Assembly (NCBI RefSeq): GCF_010731775.1 | Contig: NZ_AP022590.1 | Location: 3,844,001-3,908,000 of the forward strand | Source: Mycobacterium mantenii | GTDB lineage: Bacteria; Actinomycetota; Actinomycetes; Mycobacteriales; Mycobacteriaceae | Direction of reading: 5' to 3' | Length of the DNA: 64,000 nt | In this document: positions 26,009 to 35,238 of the stretch, in pieces | Layout of the letters: every line of letters starts with the position of its first letter | Position numbering within the stretch: position 1 is the first letter of the stretch | Translations under genes and position numbers: made by a program | The notes under the pieces: generated by a model | Database searches by the model: none | The model's input: the letters and a program-made list of their open reading frames with translations, nothing else | Told to the model about the DNA's origin: nothing

Positions 26009-26644
26009 TCAGCGGAGATAGACCTCGTTGCCGCTGGGATACCCGCCCCCGAAGGTCGTGACGTGCACGTGGTCGTAGTGCCCGAGCCGGCTAGGCTGCG
26101 CGCCGCCGGGCGTGTAGTAGACGCCCCGCCAGATCGCATCCTGGATGCCGAACCGGTTGGCGTGCTGCAGCACGTAGGCGACGATCGCATCGCCCAACGC
26201 GATGCCCTCGGCCGACTCCGGATTGGGAATCATCACATCGAGCGCCAGGCCGAGGGGGTGCCACGGCAGCGCATCCGGCCGCACTCCGCCGATCTCGTGG
26301 ATCTGGGGGAAGTCGGCGGTGATGCTGCGCGCGGTCAGGATCGTGCGGATCTGCATGCCCTGTTCCGATGCGATGTCGGCGGTCAGGAACCGGGCCCGGG
26401 TGTGATACCGCGACGCCGCGGCGGGCTCGCCGTCAGCGAATCCCTTAATCAGCCGATTCGACGCCGCGGTCACGATTTCCACGCAGCAAGGGGCGGCGTG
26501 CTGGACAACGGATTTGGCCTCGTCGTCGTGCGCAAATGGGTGTACGTCCGCCGACACCGCGAAGAACGCCAGGGCGGGTGCGAGCACCGCAGCCAGGGAC
26601 ACCGACGGTTTGCGGCGCTTCCTGGCTAATTCGTGTCGACCCAT
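26009..26644 (-). CDS. Exported M15-like peptidase (VanY/ARB_07466 type; Rv0320)
   Basis: A 211-residue exported protein read from the ATG at 26644; an ATG three codons earlier is less likely. The N-terminus is Arg/Lys-rich (HELARKRRK) followed by a hydrophobic signal segment. The mature domain shows an M15-like zinc site: H-x6-D in HPLGLALDVMI and HVH in GHYDHVHVTT, with the Asp and histidines spaced as in VanY-like D,D-carboxypeptidases. A likely role is peptidoglycan trimming outside the membrane, but the substrate is inferred from the fold only. It sits 29 bp upstream of dcd, as in M. tuberculosis, where Rv0320 precedes Rv0321. Confidence 0.75.
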   Translation of the reverse strand: MGRHELARKRRKPSVSLAAVLAPALAFFAVSADVHPFAHDDEAKSVVQHAAPCCVEIVTAASNRLIKGFADGEPAAASRYHTRARFLTADIASEQGMQIRTILTARSITADFPQIHEIGGVRPDALPWHPLGLALDVMIPNPESAEGIALGDAIVAYVLQHANRFGIQDAIWRGVYYTPGGAQPSRLGHYDHVHVTTFGGGYPSGNEVYLR

Positions 26645-26858
26645 CCCGAGCACATTACGTTGCGATAACGAAATAATAAATGCGGGCCCGTTAAGAATCG
26701 CGCCATAGCCCGCTTAGATTCGGGCATTGGTGGCGTAGCAAGCCGGCGGCGATGTTTGGTCGTGGCGCTGGTACGACGCCGCGGGCGACGGTCGTCGCGA
26801 GGCCGCCCTTACGGACCGGCATCCGCGGCGCCGGATGCTAGCCTGCTGAGGCGACTGT

Positions 26859-26932
26859 GCCGATGTAGTTCAATGGCAGAACATCAGCTTCCCAAGCTGA
26901 ATACGCGGGTTCGATTCCCGTCATCGGCTCCA
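26859..26932 (+). tRNA. tRNA-Gly (anticodon CCC)
   Basis: A 74-base cloverleaf including an encoded CCA end. The acceptor stem GCCGATG pairs with CATCGGC, then discriminator T and CCA. The D arm is GTTC/GAAC. The anticodon stem TCAGC/GCTGA encloses TTCCCAA, giving anticodon CCC (reads GGG). The T arm has loop TTCGATT closed by GCGGG/CCCGT with one G-T pair. The gene is isolated, with no other tRNA nearby, and marks the left limit of the block that differs from M. tuberculosis. Confidence 0.95.
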
Positions 26933-27082
26933 CTTTTCGATCAGCGCGTGCGACCCGAGCGGGTCGTCGCGCCTGACGGTCCGCTCAGGCCGGTGCAGCA
27001 CCCAAACCCCGCCCACAGCAATCGGTTTCATAACCCCACCCGGCGCACCGGCATGCGCCTAACCCGCTGGTAGCTTTACCCC

Positions 27083-27886
27083 ATGGGTGCCTTGGATGGA
27101 CGCGTGGCCTTTATCACCGGCGGAGCTCGAGGGCAGGGCCGCGCACACGCGTTGGCGCTGGCGGGCGAAGGAGCCGACATCGTCGTCGCCGACGCGCCGG
27201 CCGCGATGACGGACCTGACCTACCCCTTGGGCACCGAGGATGACCTGCGGGAAACGACCAAGCTGGTCGAGGAGCTGGGCCGGCGGTGCGTGCCGCTCAC
27301 CCTGGACGTGCGCGATTCGGCCGCCGTCGGCGCCGCGATCAAGCAGACGGTCGCCGACATGGGCAGCCTCGACATCGTGGTGGCCAACGCCGGAATCGTC
27401 AGCACCGGGCTGCTGGAAGACGTCAGCGACGTGGTGTGGCAACAGCTGATCGACACGAACCTGACCGGCGCGTTTCACGTCCTGCGGGCCGCCATACCGG
27501 TGATGCGGCAGCAGCGGTTCGGCAGGATCGTGGTGACCTCCTCGATGGGCGGCCGCATGGGCATCCCCGAGCTGGCCGCCTACAACGCCACCAAGTGGGG
27601 CGTCATCGGCCTGGCGAAGTCCGCCGCCCTGGAGGTCGCCAAGGAGGGCATCACGATCAACGTCGTCTGCCCGACCACAACCCAGACACCGATGGTGCAA
27701 CCCACCGGAAGCGATGACGTCCCCGACGACTTGGTGCGCCGGATGACGAAAGCCAACCCCATACCGCAGCCCTGGCTGCAACCCGAGGACGTCAGCCGCG
27801 GCGTGCTCTATCTGGTCACCGACCCCGGGGTCATCACCGGAAGCGTGCTCGAGATCGGCCTCGGGGGCAGCGCGCGCATCCATTGA
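27083..27886 (+). CDS. Mycofactocin-coupled SDR family oxidoreductase
   Basis: A 267-residue short-chain dehydrogenase/reductase. The cofactor motif is TGGARGQGRAHA near 12-23, the long form typical of mycofactocin-associated SDRs, which keep NAD(H) tightly bound. VVADAP follows, then NAGI near 109-112. The catalytic residues are S in VVTSSMGG and Y/K in YNATKWG. An insertion with DLTYPLGTEDDL near 45-56 also fits this subfamily, whose members have 260-280 residues. The likely role is oxidation of an alcohol or polyol with electrons leaving through mycofactocin. It lies alone, 150 bp after the tRNA. Confidence 0.85.
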   Translation: MGALDGRVAFITGGARGQGRAHALALAGEGADIVVADAPAAMTDLTYPLGTEDDLRETTKLVEELGRRCVPLTLDVRDSAAVGAAIKQTVADMGSLDIVVANAGIVSTGLLEDVSDVVWQQLIDTNLTGAFHVLRAAIPVMRQQRFGRIVVTSSMGGRMGIPELAAYNATKWGVIGLAKSAALEVAKEGITINVVCPTTTQTPMVQPTGSDDVPDDLVRRMTKANPIPQPWLQPEDVSRGVLYLVTDPGVITGSVLEIGLGGSARIH

Positions 27887-28033
27887 CCAACGGCTGAGAA
27901 AAGCGTCCCCGCGGGTCCGGCGGGCAGCGCGTCGCGCCGTCAAATGAGGTGTTCTGAATCCTTCAGACGGCGGCTGAATGTTCGCTACGCTTGACCCCGA
28001 TTCATAAGTCGCCTGGGAAGTTGGGGCCAGGTA

Positions 28034-31000
28034 ATGGCTGAAAGACCCAAGGCTCGCGCCCGGGCGCCGGGACCGAGCGAGATCGTGGCGGAGTTAGCCG
28101 CGGCCGGATTCGACAACGCGCGCCAAATCGCCCGGGGCGCCGCCGGAGTGGTCTATTGCTGCCGCGAGACGGCGCTGAGGCGAAACGTGGCCATCAAGGT
28201 GCTACCGACCTTCATAGACGAGGCGAGCCGGGAACGATTTCTCCGCGAGGGCTACGCGATGGGCGGACTCTCGGGACATCCGAACATCGTCAATATCCTG
28301 CGGGTCGGCGTGACCCCCGGAGGCCGCCCCTACATCGTCATGTCGTACTGCCCCGCGGGTTCGCTGGGTCTACGGGTGCAGCGCGAGGGACCCATCGCCT
28401 GGCCGGAGGCGGTGCGGATCGGGGTGAAGCTTTCCGGCGCACTGGAAACCGCACACCTGAGCGGCACCCTGCACCGCGATATCAAGCCGGCGAACGTGCT
28501 CGTCAACGACTACGGCGAACCCCAATTGACCGATTTCGGGACCGCCCACGTCGCCGGGGGGTATGAGACGGCGGCCGGATTGTTCTCCGGCACAATCGAT
28601 TACCTTGCGCCCGAGGTGATGGCGGGCGATCCCGCGACGGTCGGCAGCGACGTGTATTCCCTTGGTGCCACCATCTATTCGCTCATCGCCGGCATCGCCG
28701 CCTACGAGCGCCGCGGCGGCGAAGACCTGCTTGCGCACTACACGCGGATCAACAGCTCGCGGGTCCCGGACCTGCGTCCCAGTGGAATCCCCGACGCGGT
28801 GTGTCTGGCGATCGAGATGGCGATGTCGCCCGACTCGGTTGAACGGCCGGCCTCGGCGGCGGAGTTCGGTCGCGCGTTGCAGGAAAGTCAGCGCCGCAAC
28901 GGATTGAAGCCCGACGCCATGGCCATCACCGCCGTCGGTGCCGGTTCGGGGAGCACGATGGGCACCTGGTCGGGTCCCTCGAAGGCGCGGACCCTGTCGC
29001 CCGGCGGCCGTAGCGGGACAACGGCCACACCGGCGTCGAGACCGCCGCGGATCGCCAAACCCGGCCAAAGGAATTCCGACTCCGAAAGCGCCACCTCTCT
29101 GATCAGCCCGCTCAACGATCGCGGAAACACGGCGGCATCGTCGCGGCCGCCCGGCGCGCAGCACTCCGCACGACACGGTCCCTCGTCAGACACACGGAGG
29201 CCAGTTCCCTCTGCGCCGAACACATCTGAGCCCACCGAGGCGATCGCCGAGCACACCAGCGTCACCGACGCGATCACGTCGTCGGGTTCTGCGGACCCAC
29301 CTGAGGTCGCGCGGCGCGGGCCGGCCGCCGGGGCGGTGGCGTGGTTGAGTTCGTCGGGCAAGAAGCGGAACCGCGTGACGGCGCCGTTGATCGGGGTGGC
29401 GATCATCGTGGCCGTGCTGGTGCTGGGCAGCGGCGTCTACGTTCTGCTCACGCAGGGCAACAGACACCACAACGCCGCCGCGAGTCAACCGAGCGGCCCG
29501 ACGGTGAAGTGGCGGCCGATCACGAACGCACGCATCGCGCGCCAGGCGGCGGCAACCACGCAGGCCGACGGCACCATCTGGATCTTCGGCGGATTGGGCA
29601 GCAACCGCGCCCTCGTCGCAAACCACGAGGGCTATGACCCCGTGATCGACAGCTGGAAAAGCGGCGACGATCTTCCGGTTCCGGTTCAGCACGCGATGTC
29701 GGTGACCTGGCAGGGCAACCCGATCGTGCTCGGGGGCTGGCGCACCGCAGGGCCGCAAAAGGTTGCCACCGACCAGGTTTGGCGGGTGGTCAACAGCCAC
29801 TGGGTCGAGCTGCCCCACATGTTGCAGCCCCGGGCGGCAGCGGCGGCGGCGGAGGTGGGTGGACGCATCATCGTCGCCGGCGGGGTCGATTCCAACGGTG
29901 CGCTGCTGAATACCGTCGAGATCTTCGACGGCAACGCCTGGACCCTGGGCACCCCGATACCGACTCCCCGGCAGATGCTGGCCGCGGCGTCGGACGGAAA
30001 GCTTGTCTACACGGTGGGCGGCAGCAACGGAACCACCGACCTGCCGACGGTCGAGGCCTATGACCCCGCCGCGAAAAGCTGGACGCGCCTGCCCGACCTT
30101 CCCCAACCGCGCGGCGACCTCGGCGCGGCACTAGTCGATCGGCGCCTGGTCGCCGCCGGGGGGCAGTCGGCGGGGCAAGTCCTCAAGAGCGTCTCGGTAC
30201 TCGATCTGACCACCAATACGTGGGGCGGCTTGCCGGACATGTCGACGGCGCGACACGGCATGGCGGTCGACGCAGTGGGACAAGCCGTGTACGCCATCGG
30301 CGGCTCGAGTGATGTCGGCGACGGGCAGGCGACCTCGTCGGCGGAGGCACTGCAGCTGCCGGCGCGCCAGATCCAGCCGGCGGCGCAGTGGCGTTCCCTG
30401 CCGGACGCGCCGACGGCGAGGTTGATAACGGCATGGACGGTGCTCGACGACAAGATCTGGATCGTCGGCGGCCTGCGCGACGGAGTCGCGCTGCAGACGG
30501 TCGAAAGCTTTGACCCGCGCACCGGCGTCTGGCAGACGCAACCCGCGCTGCCCATCCCACTGCACCACGCCGCGGCGGCAACCTATCGCGGCGAGGTGGT
30601 GGTGCTCGGCGGCGCCAGCAGCGACCTCACCCAGGCGTCCAACAAGGTGTTCGCGCTGCGCGGCGGCAAGTGGGTCGAATTGCCCGGCCTCACCCACGCC
30701 CGCGCGGCACTGGCGGCCGCCGTGGCCGGGGACAAGCTCGTCGCCATCGGCGGTCAGAACGCCAAGCAACTCGTCCCGCAGACCGAGGTCTTCGACGGCA
30801 ACTCGTGGCACGACGCCGCCAACATGCCCACCCCGCGCGAACATCTGGCGGCGGTGTCGGACGGCACCTACGTGTACGCGGTCGGCGGAAGATTCCTGTC
30901 GTCCGACAAGAACTCCGCGGCGTTCGAACGGTTCGACCCGCAATCCGGGGCGTGGACCAAGGGGATCGACATGCCGACCCCCCGTGGCAGCTACGGCGCC

Positions 31001-31237
31001 ACGTTCATCGATGGCCGAATCCTGGTGGTCGGCGGTGAGGAGCCGACGCAGGTGCTGGGGGTGGCCGAGATGTACGACATCGCGGACGGAACCTGGACCA
31101 CCCTGCGTCCCATGCCCACGCCGCGCCACGCCGAGGTGGTCGCAACGGTGGGCAACACCGTCTACTGCATCGGTGGCGCGAACCGGCCCACCCACGAAGG
31201 CCCGGTTGCCACGGTCGAGGCCCTGGACTTCACCTAG
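28034..31237 (+). CDS. Transmembrane Ser/Thr protein kinase with twelve extracellular Kelch repeats
   Basis: A 1067-residue receptor-like kinase. Residues 20-290 form a Hanks-type kinase: glycine loop RGAAGVVY at 34-41, ATP lysine K55, catalytic loop HRDIKPANVL at 147-156, DFG at 167-169 and APE at 192-194. A disordered Ser/Pro/Thr linker follows to about 445. One membrane helix lies at about 452-474. From about 495 to the end are twelve Kelch units with WIFGG, VYTVGG or ILVVGG-type strands and PTPR turns, enough for two six-bladed propellers outside the cell. It ends 9 bp from the convergent FHA-ABC transporter gene, a plausible substrate. The ligand of the propellers is unknown. Confidence 0.9.
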   Translation: MAERPKARARAPGPSEIVAELAAAGFDNARQIARGAAGVVYCCRETALRRNVAIKVLPTFIDEASRERFLREGYAMGGLSGHPNIVNILRVGVTPGGRPYIVMSYCPAGSLGLRVQREGPIAWPEAVRIGVKLSGALETAHLSGTLHRDIKPANVLVNDYGEPQLTDFGTAHVAGGYETAAGLFSGTIDYLAPEVMAGDPATVGSDVYSLGATIYSLIAGIAAYERRGGEDLLAHYTRINSSRVPDLRPSGIPDAVCLAIEMAMSPDSVERPASAAEFGRALQESQRRNGLKPDAMAITAVGAGSGSTMGTWSGPSKARTLSPGGRSGTTATPASRPPRIAKPGQRNSDSESATSLISPLNDRGNTAASSRPPGAQHSARHGPSSDTRRPVPSAPNTSEPTEAIAEHTSVTDAITSSGSADPPEVARRGPAAGAVAWLSSSGKKRNRVTAPLIGVAIIVAVLVLGSGVYVLLTQGNRHHNAAASQPSGPTVKWRPITNARIARQAAATTQADGTIWIFGGLGSNRALVANHEGYDPVIDSWKSGDDLPVPVQHAMSVTWQGNPIVLGGWRTAGPQKVATDQVWRVVNSHWVELPHMLQPRAAAAAAEVGGRIIVAGGVDSNGALLNTVEIFDGNAWTLGTPIPTPRQMLAAASDGKLVYTVGGSNGTTDLPTVEAYDPAAKSWTRLPDLPQPRGDLGAALVDRRLVAAGGQSAGQVLKSVSVLDLTTNTWGGLPDMSTARHGMAVDAVGQAVYAIGGSSDVGDGQATSSAEALQLPARQIQPAAQWRSLPDAPTARLITAWTVLDDKIWIVGGLRDGVALQTVESFDPRTGVWQTQPALPIPLHHAAAATYRGEVVVLGGASSDLTQASNKVFALRGGKWVELPGLTHARAALAAAVAGDKLVAIGGQNAKQLVPQTEVFDGNSWHDAANMPTPREHLAAVSDGTYVYAVGGRFLSSDKNSAAFERFDPQSGAWTKGIDMPTPRGSYGATFIDGRILVVGGEEPTQVLGVAEMYDIADGTWTTLRPMPTPRHAEVVATVGNTVYCIGGANRPTHEGPVATVEALDFT

Positions 31238-31246
31238 CCGCGGGGA

Positions 31247-33874
31247 TCAATGCCGCTTGAGCCGGCTGCGCCACCCCACGAATCCCGCGTACACGACGGT
31301 CAACAACGCCAACATGCCCACGTCGAACAGCCACGTTTTCGCCGTGTGCTTGAAGTGGCTGTCCTTCGGGGCGAGCGGCCCGGGCTCGATCGCCCACAGG
31401 TCGACCGTCGAGGCCTGCGCCGCATACCCCCAACGCGAGGGCACCGCCCACGACATCTGGTCGAGGCCGATCCGGTTGGTGACCGGCACCATCCCGCCGC
31501 AGAGCACCAACTGCAGCATCAGAGACACCACCAGCAGCGGCATGATCTGCTCGTTGGACCGGGCCAGGGACGACAGCACCAAGCCGACCATCGCCGCGGC
31601 GACGCACATCGCGGCGGTGGCGACGTACAGCTCGAGCGTGGCGCTGCCGAGGAGAAGGGCCGGCCGGGTCGGCGCTCCCTTCCCCAGGATCGTGATGGTC
31701 GTCGCGATCGCCGACTGAATGACGGCGAACACGAAGAACACCGCCATTTTCGCGAGCAGATACGCCTTGGTGGACAGGCCGACCGCCTGCTCTCGGCGGA
31801 AGATGGGGCGCTCGCCGATGAGGTCGCGGATCGTCAGCGCGGTACCCATGAAGACGGCGGCCATGGTGAGCAACATCAGCACCGAGCCGGGCTCATCGGA
31901 GCCTTCACCGTTGGGGTCGGCGACCCGGAATCCCGTCGAGCCCGGAACGGTGAGCGCCAGCGCGCCCATCACGAACGGCAGCAGCGCCAGAAAGATGAAG
32001 TAGGCGCGGTCGGAAACGATCAACCGAACCTGGCGGCGCGCGATCGTGGCGAACTGGCGACGGGTGCTGGACCGTGCCGGGCTCCCCAGATCCGCCGGCT
32101 TCTCCGCTTCGGCCGCGGCCGGCGGCGGTTTGAGCTGGGCCAGGAAACGACGGTTGGCTTCGTCGGGGTCCGCGCCCACCATGCCAAAGATCTTGGCCCA
32201 GTTGGTGGTTCCCATGGTTGCTTCGATTTCGCCGGGCGGGCCGCAATACGCCGTCTTGCCGCCGGGCGCCATCAGCAGCACCTGATCGCAGAGATCGAGG
32301 TAGCTCAGCGAGTGCGTCACCACCAGCACCACGCGACCGGCGTCGGCCAGCTGTCGCAGCATGGTCATGACCTGCAGGTCCAGCGCCGGATCCAGGCCCG
32401 AAGTCGGTTCGTCGAGGATCAGCAGCGACGGTCCGGTGAGCAGCTCGAGTGCCACCGAGGCGCGCTTGCGCTGCCCACCGGACAGCTTGTCGACCCGGGT
32501 GTCGGCGTGCTTGGTCAACCCGAGTTCTTCGATCACCTGCGCGACGACCTGCGCGCGGTCCTGTTTGCTGGTATCGGGCGGCAGCCGCAACTCCGCGGCG
32601 TAGCTCAGGGCCTGGGTCACCGTCAGCTGGCGGTGCACGACGTCGTCCTGCGGCACCATCCCGATCCTGCTGCGCAGAGAGGCGAAACTGGTGTGAATGT
32701 CGTGACCCTCGAACGTGATTGAGCCGGCGCTGGGACAGGTGGCCCCGGCGATCAGCCGGGACAGCGTGCTTTTCCCGGCCCCCGACCCGCCGATGAGGGC
32801 GGTCAACGTACCGGGTCTGGCGGTCAGCGAGACCTTGTGGATCAGCCGTTTGCTGTCGACTTCGAAGTCGACCTCGCGCACTTCCAGCCCGCCGGTGCGG
32901 GTGGCCGCTTCGGCGCGGCGAAGCAGGATTTCACCGTTGAACACCAGGTCGACGTTGCCGATCGTGACGACGTCGCCCTGGGTCAGCGGTGCCGACAGGA
33001 CTCGGGTGCCGTTGACGAAGGTCCCGTTGATGCTGTGCGCGTCGTGGATCTCCATGCCGTTCGGGCCCGGAACCAGGTAGGCGTGCTGGCGCGAGGCCAA
33101 TACGTCCGAGATGACGATGTCGCTGTCTTCGGCGCGGCCGATCACGGCGGCGCCCGTGGGTGGCGCCGTGAGCTTCGATCGGGAGCGCTGCACCGCGCGG
33201 CGCAGGTTGGTGCTGTCGAACTGCGCGGCTTCGAGTGCTTCCGCTCCGATTTCGGTCAGCGGTTGGCCTGGCGCCGACGGCTGGGCGGGCCGTTCGGGCG
33301 GCGGTGCCGGCTGGGGTCCGCTGGTGGGCGGCCGACTCGGGTAGCCGACGGCGCGGGGCGGCCCGCCGAACTGCTGCGATGTCGGTGGCGGCGGCCCTGC
33401 GTGGGTGTAGCGAGGCGGCGCGGGTTGCGGCCGGGCGATGCGGGGCGCAGAACCGTACGCCTGGCGCGGGGGCTCCGGACGCGATGGCCGCGCGGTGCCG
33501 GGGCGCGCGATGGCCTGCATTCCCTCCACCGTCGGCGGTAGCTGGCCCACCGCCCTGTCGTGGTTCCCCGTCGAGAAGCTCAACCACGGCCCGTCGGGGC
33601 CTCCGATGTTGATGATCTGGCCGTCGCGGATGTCGACCGCGGGCACCCGGCCGCCGTTGACGAACATCCCCGTCGGCGACCCGTTGTCGATCGCCACCCA
33701 TTTGCCCCGATCGAAGCGCAACAGCAGGTGCGCGCGGGAGATGAGGGGATGGGCGACGCGCATGTCGGCGCGGAGGTCACTGCCGACGACGACATCGTGG
33801 CCGGCGGCAAAACTGCGCCGTGACCAGTTAGATTGAACCGTCAGCACGGGCGGTGCGGGCCTGCTCATTCCCAT
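31247..33874 (-). CDS. FHA-domain ABC transporter (Rv1747 type)
   Basis: An 875-residue ABCG-like half-transporter. Two forkhead-associated domains bind phosphothreonine: FHA1 at about 27-100, and FHA2 at about 225-305 with GRAEDSDIVISD and SINGTFVNG. A Pro-rich, Thr-containing linker lies between them. The nucleotide-binding domain has Walker A GGSGAGKST near 359, LSGGQRKR near 463 and Walker B/D-loop LDEPTSGLD near 484. Six membrane helices occupy about 625-870. In M. tuberculosis, Rv1747 is phosphorylated by PknF and affects growth in the host and lipid export. Here the adjacent kinase is the Kelch kinase, not a PknF type. The ATG at 33874 is used. Confidence 0.92.
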   Translation of the reverse strand: MGMSRPAPPVLTVQSNWSRRSFAAGHDVVVGSDLRADMRVAHPLISRAHLLLRFDRGKWVAIDNGSPTGMFVNGGRVPAVDIRDGQIINIGGPDGPWLSFSTGNHDRAVGQLPPTVEGMQAIARPGTARPSRPEPPRQAYGSAPRIARPQPAPPRYTHAGPPPPTSQQFGGPPRAVGYPSRPPTSGPQPAPPPERPAQPSAPGQPLTEIGAEALEAAQFDSTNLRRAVQRSRSKLTAPPTGAAVIGRAEDSDIVISDVLASRQHAYLVPGPNGMEIHDAHSINGTFVNGTRVLSAPLTQGDVVTIGNVDLVFNGEILLRRAEAATRTGGLEVREVDFEVDSKRLIHKVSLTARPGTLTALIGGSGAGKSTLSRLIAGATCPSAGSITFEGHDIHTSFASLRSRIGMVPQDDVVHRQLTVTQALSYAAELRLPPDTSKQDRAQVVAQVIEELGLTKHADTRVDKLSGGQRKRASVALELLTGPSLLILDEPTSGLDPALDLQVMTMLRQLADAGRVVLVVTHSLSYLDLCDQVLLMAPGGKTAYCGPPGEIEATMGTTNWAKIFGMVGADPDEANRRFLAQLKPPPAAAEAEKPADLGSPARSSTRRQFATIARRQVRLIVSDRAYFIFLALLPFVMGALALTVPGSTGFRVADPNGEGSDEPGSVLMLLTMAAVFMGTALTIRDLIGERPIFRREQAVGLSTKAYLLAKMAVFFVFAVIQSAIATTITILGKGAPTRPALLLGSATLELYVATAAMCVAAAMVGLVLSSLARSNEQIMPLLVVSLMLQLVLCGGMVPVTNRIGLDQMSWAVPSRWGYAAQASTVDLWAIEPGPLAPKDSHFKHTAKTWLFDVGMLALLTVVYAGFVGWRSRLKRH

Positions 33875-34230
33875 AAGTATTCGACCCGCCGTCGCGAAGC
33901 GCCAGCAGTTTCGCCATATTGGTCTGCGGCCCGCGATCGCATTTGCTGGGCGAGCTCACCGCCGCCACGGGCCGAGCGGTCGTGGGCGAAGCGTCACGGG
34001 CGGATCACAACGCGATCGCGATTCGGCGCAGCCACCCCGTCAGGCTGGCGTTGTCGGCCGCGGTCATACGCGCCTGGTCACGGCGCCGCAATCACGCCCC
34101 CGGACTAAACGCTCCTTGGCCAAACCGTGATCGTCGCGTGGCCAAATATCAACGCGCCCTTACGCTTCCGCAGGTCAGCGCACATTTATCATCCCTATTG
34201 CAACTATGTCAGTTAAAAGGAAATGGAGCC
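33875..34230. promoter_or_regulatory. 356-base divergent intergenic region
   Basis: No gene was recognised, although the L,D-transpeptidase frame stays open upstream to 33919; codons there lack any family similarity. The last 60 bases before 34231 are AT-richer (ATTTATCATCCCTATTGCAA) and end with AAAAGG and GGAG before the ATG. They probably hold the transpeptidase promoter and ribosome binding site. Nothing else is seen. Confidence 0.45.
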
Positions 34231-35046
34231 ATGCGGACGGGTGTTCGGTGTGTTCTTGCGGTGATTGGAGTCGCTGCGAATGTGGTCGTGGCGCCGGCGG
34301 GTGTAAGCGTGGCGGCGGCCAGCGAGTCGCATGGTTTCGCGATCGCGTCGGTGCTGCCGGCGCGCGACGAGGTCGTGGGTGTGGCGCACCCCGTGATGGT
34401 GAAATTCCGTGCGCCCATCACCAACCCGGCCAACCGGGCGGCCGCCGAGCGTGCCGTTGACGTCAAATCGACGCCCGCGATGACCGGCAAGTTCCAGTGG
34501 CTCGACGACAAGGTCGTCCAGTGGGTTCCGGATCGATACTGGCCGGCGCACAGCACAATTGCGCTGACCGTGGGCGGGGTGTCCACCGAGATCAAAACGG
34601 GCCCCGCCGTCCTCGGCGTTGCCAGCATCTCCGAACACACCTTCACCGTGAGCATCGACGGCGTCGAGGCGGGACCGCCGACCTCACTGCCGGCGCCGCA
34701 CCACCGGCCGCACTTCGGGGAGCAGGGCGTGATGCCCGCCTCGATGGGCAGGCCGGAATACCCGACGCCCGTCGGCTCGTACACCGTGCTGTCCAAAGAG
34801 GAAGCGGTGACCATGGATTCGAGCAGCGTCGGCATCCCCGTCGACGACCCCAACGGTTACCTGCTCACGGTCAATTACGCCGTCCGCATCACCAGCCGCG
34901 GCCTGTTCGTGCATTCCGCTCCGTGGGCCGTCAACTCACTGGGACTCGAAAACGTCAGCCACGGCTGCATCAGCCTGAGCCCCGACGACGCCGAGTGGTA
35001 CTACGATCACGTCAACGTCGGCGACCCGGTGATCGTCCAGGAATAG
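34231..35046 (+). CDS. Secreted L,D-transpeptidase (YkuD domain, LdtMt1-like)
   Basis: A 271-residue exported enzyme with a signal peptide over residues 1-30 (VLAVIGVAANVVVAPAGVSVA). It has a bacterial Ig-like domain at about 38-130 (VVGVAHPVMVKF...) and a YkuD catalytic domain at about 133-271. The catalytic cysteine is C246 in SHGCISLS, with H228 in HSAPW and H244 beside the Cys. L,D-transpeptidases form the 3-3 peptidoglycan cross-links abundant in mycobacteria. Size and layout match LdtMt1 (Rv0116c, 251 residues as I recall). The ATG at 34231 has AAAAGG/GGAG upstream. A strong terminator follows directly after the stop. Confidence 0.92.
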   Translation: MRTGVRCVLAVIGVAANVVVAPAGVSVAAASESHGFAIASVLPARDEVVGVAHPVMVKFRAPITNPANRAAAERAVDVKSTPAMTGKFQWLDDKVVQWVPDRYWPAHSTIALTVGGVSTEIKTGPAVLGVASISEHTFTVSIDGVEAGPPTSLPAPHHRPHFGEQGVMPASMGRPEYPTPVGSYTVLSKEEAVTMDSSSVGIPVDDPNGYLLTVNYAVRITSRGLFVHSAPWAVNSLGLENVSHGCISLSPDDAEWYYDHVNVGDPVIVQE

Positions 35047-35058
35047 TTCGCATTTCCC

Positions 35059-35097
35059 GAAGCTCCGCACCCAGGCGCAAGCCGGGTGCGGAGCTTC
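35059..35097 (+). terminator. Strong hairpin terminator after the L,D-transpeptidase
   Basis: GAAGCTCCGCACCC at 35059-35072 pairs perfectly over 14 bases with its complement at 35084-35097. The interior adds a GGC/GCC stem after a one-base bulge and closes with a GCAA tetraloop. A short AT tract (AATCATTTT) follows. It starts 13 bases after the stop codon. Confidence 0.85.
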
Positions 35098-35187
35098 AAT
35101 CATTTTGACGGCGTGGGTGTTTCATCGCCGCTAGGCCGGGAGGCGTTGGCCGGTCACCGAGCCACCGGTCGCCGACAAACGAAACAA

Positions 35188-35212
35188 GCCCGCTGGCATC
35201 ACACCAGCGGGC
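35188..35212 (-). terminator. Hairpin terminator for the minus-strand secreted protein gene
   Basis: GCCCGCTGG and CCAGCGGGC form a perfect 9-base stem around a 7-base loop. On the minus strand it is followed by TTGTTTCGTTTG, a T-rich tract. It lies 27 bases past the stop of the gene at 35239, so it should end that transcript. Confidence 0.8.
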
Positions 35213-35238
35213 CCGGCCCGTGTAGAGACTTATCCGCC

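Noticed and set aside
26859..27082. tRNA-Gly as the attachment site of a recent integrative element
   Set aside because: No integrase, excisionase or second copy of the tRNA 3' end was found. Base composition across the block is like the rest.
33919..34230. N-terminal extension of the L,D-transpeptidase
   Set aside because: Residues before the ATG at 34231 show no family similarity, and a normal signal peptide begins at that ATG with a good ribosome binding site.
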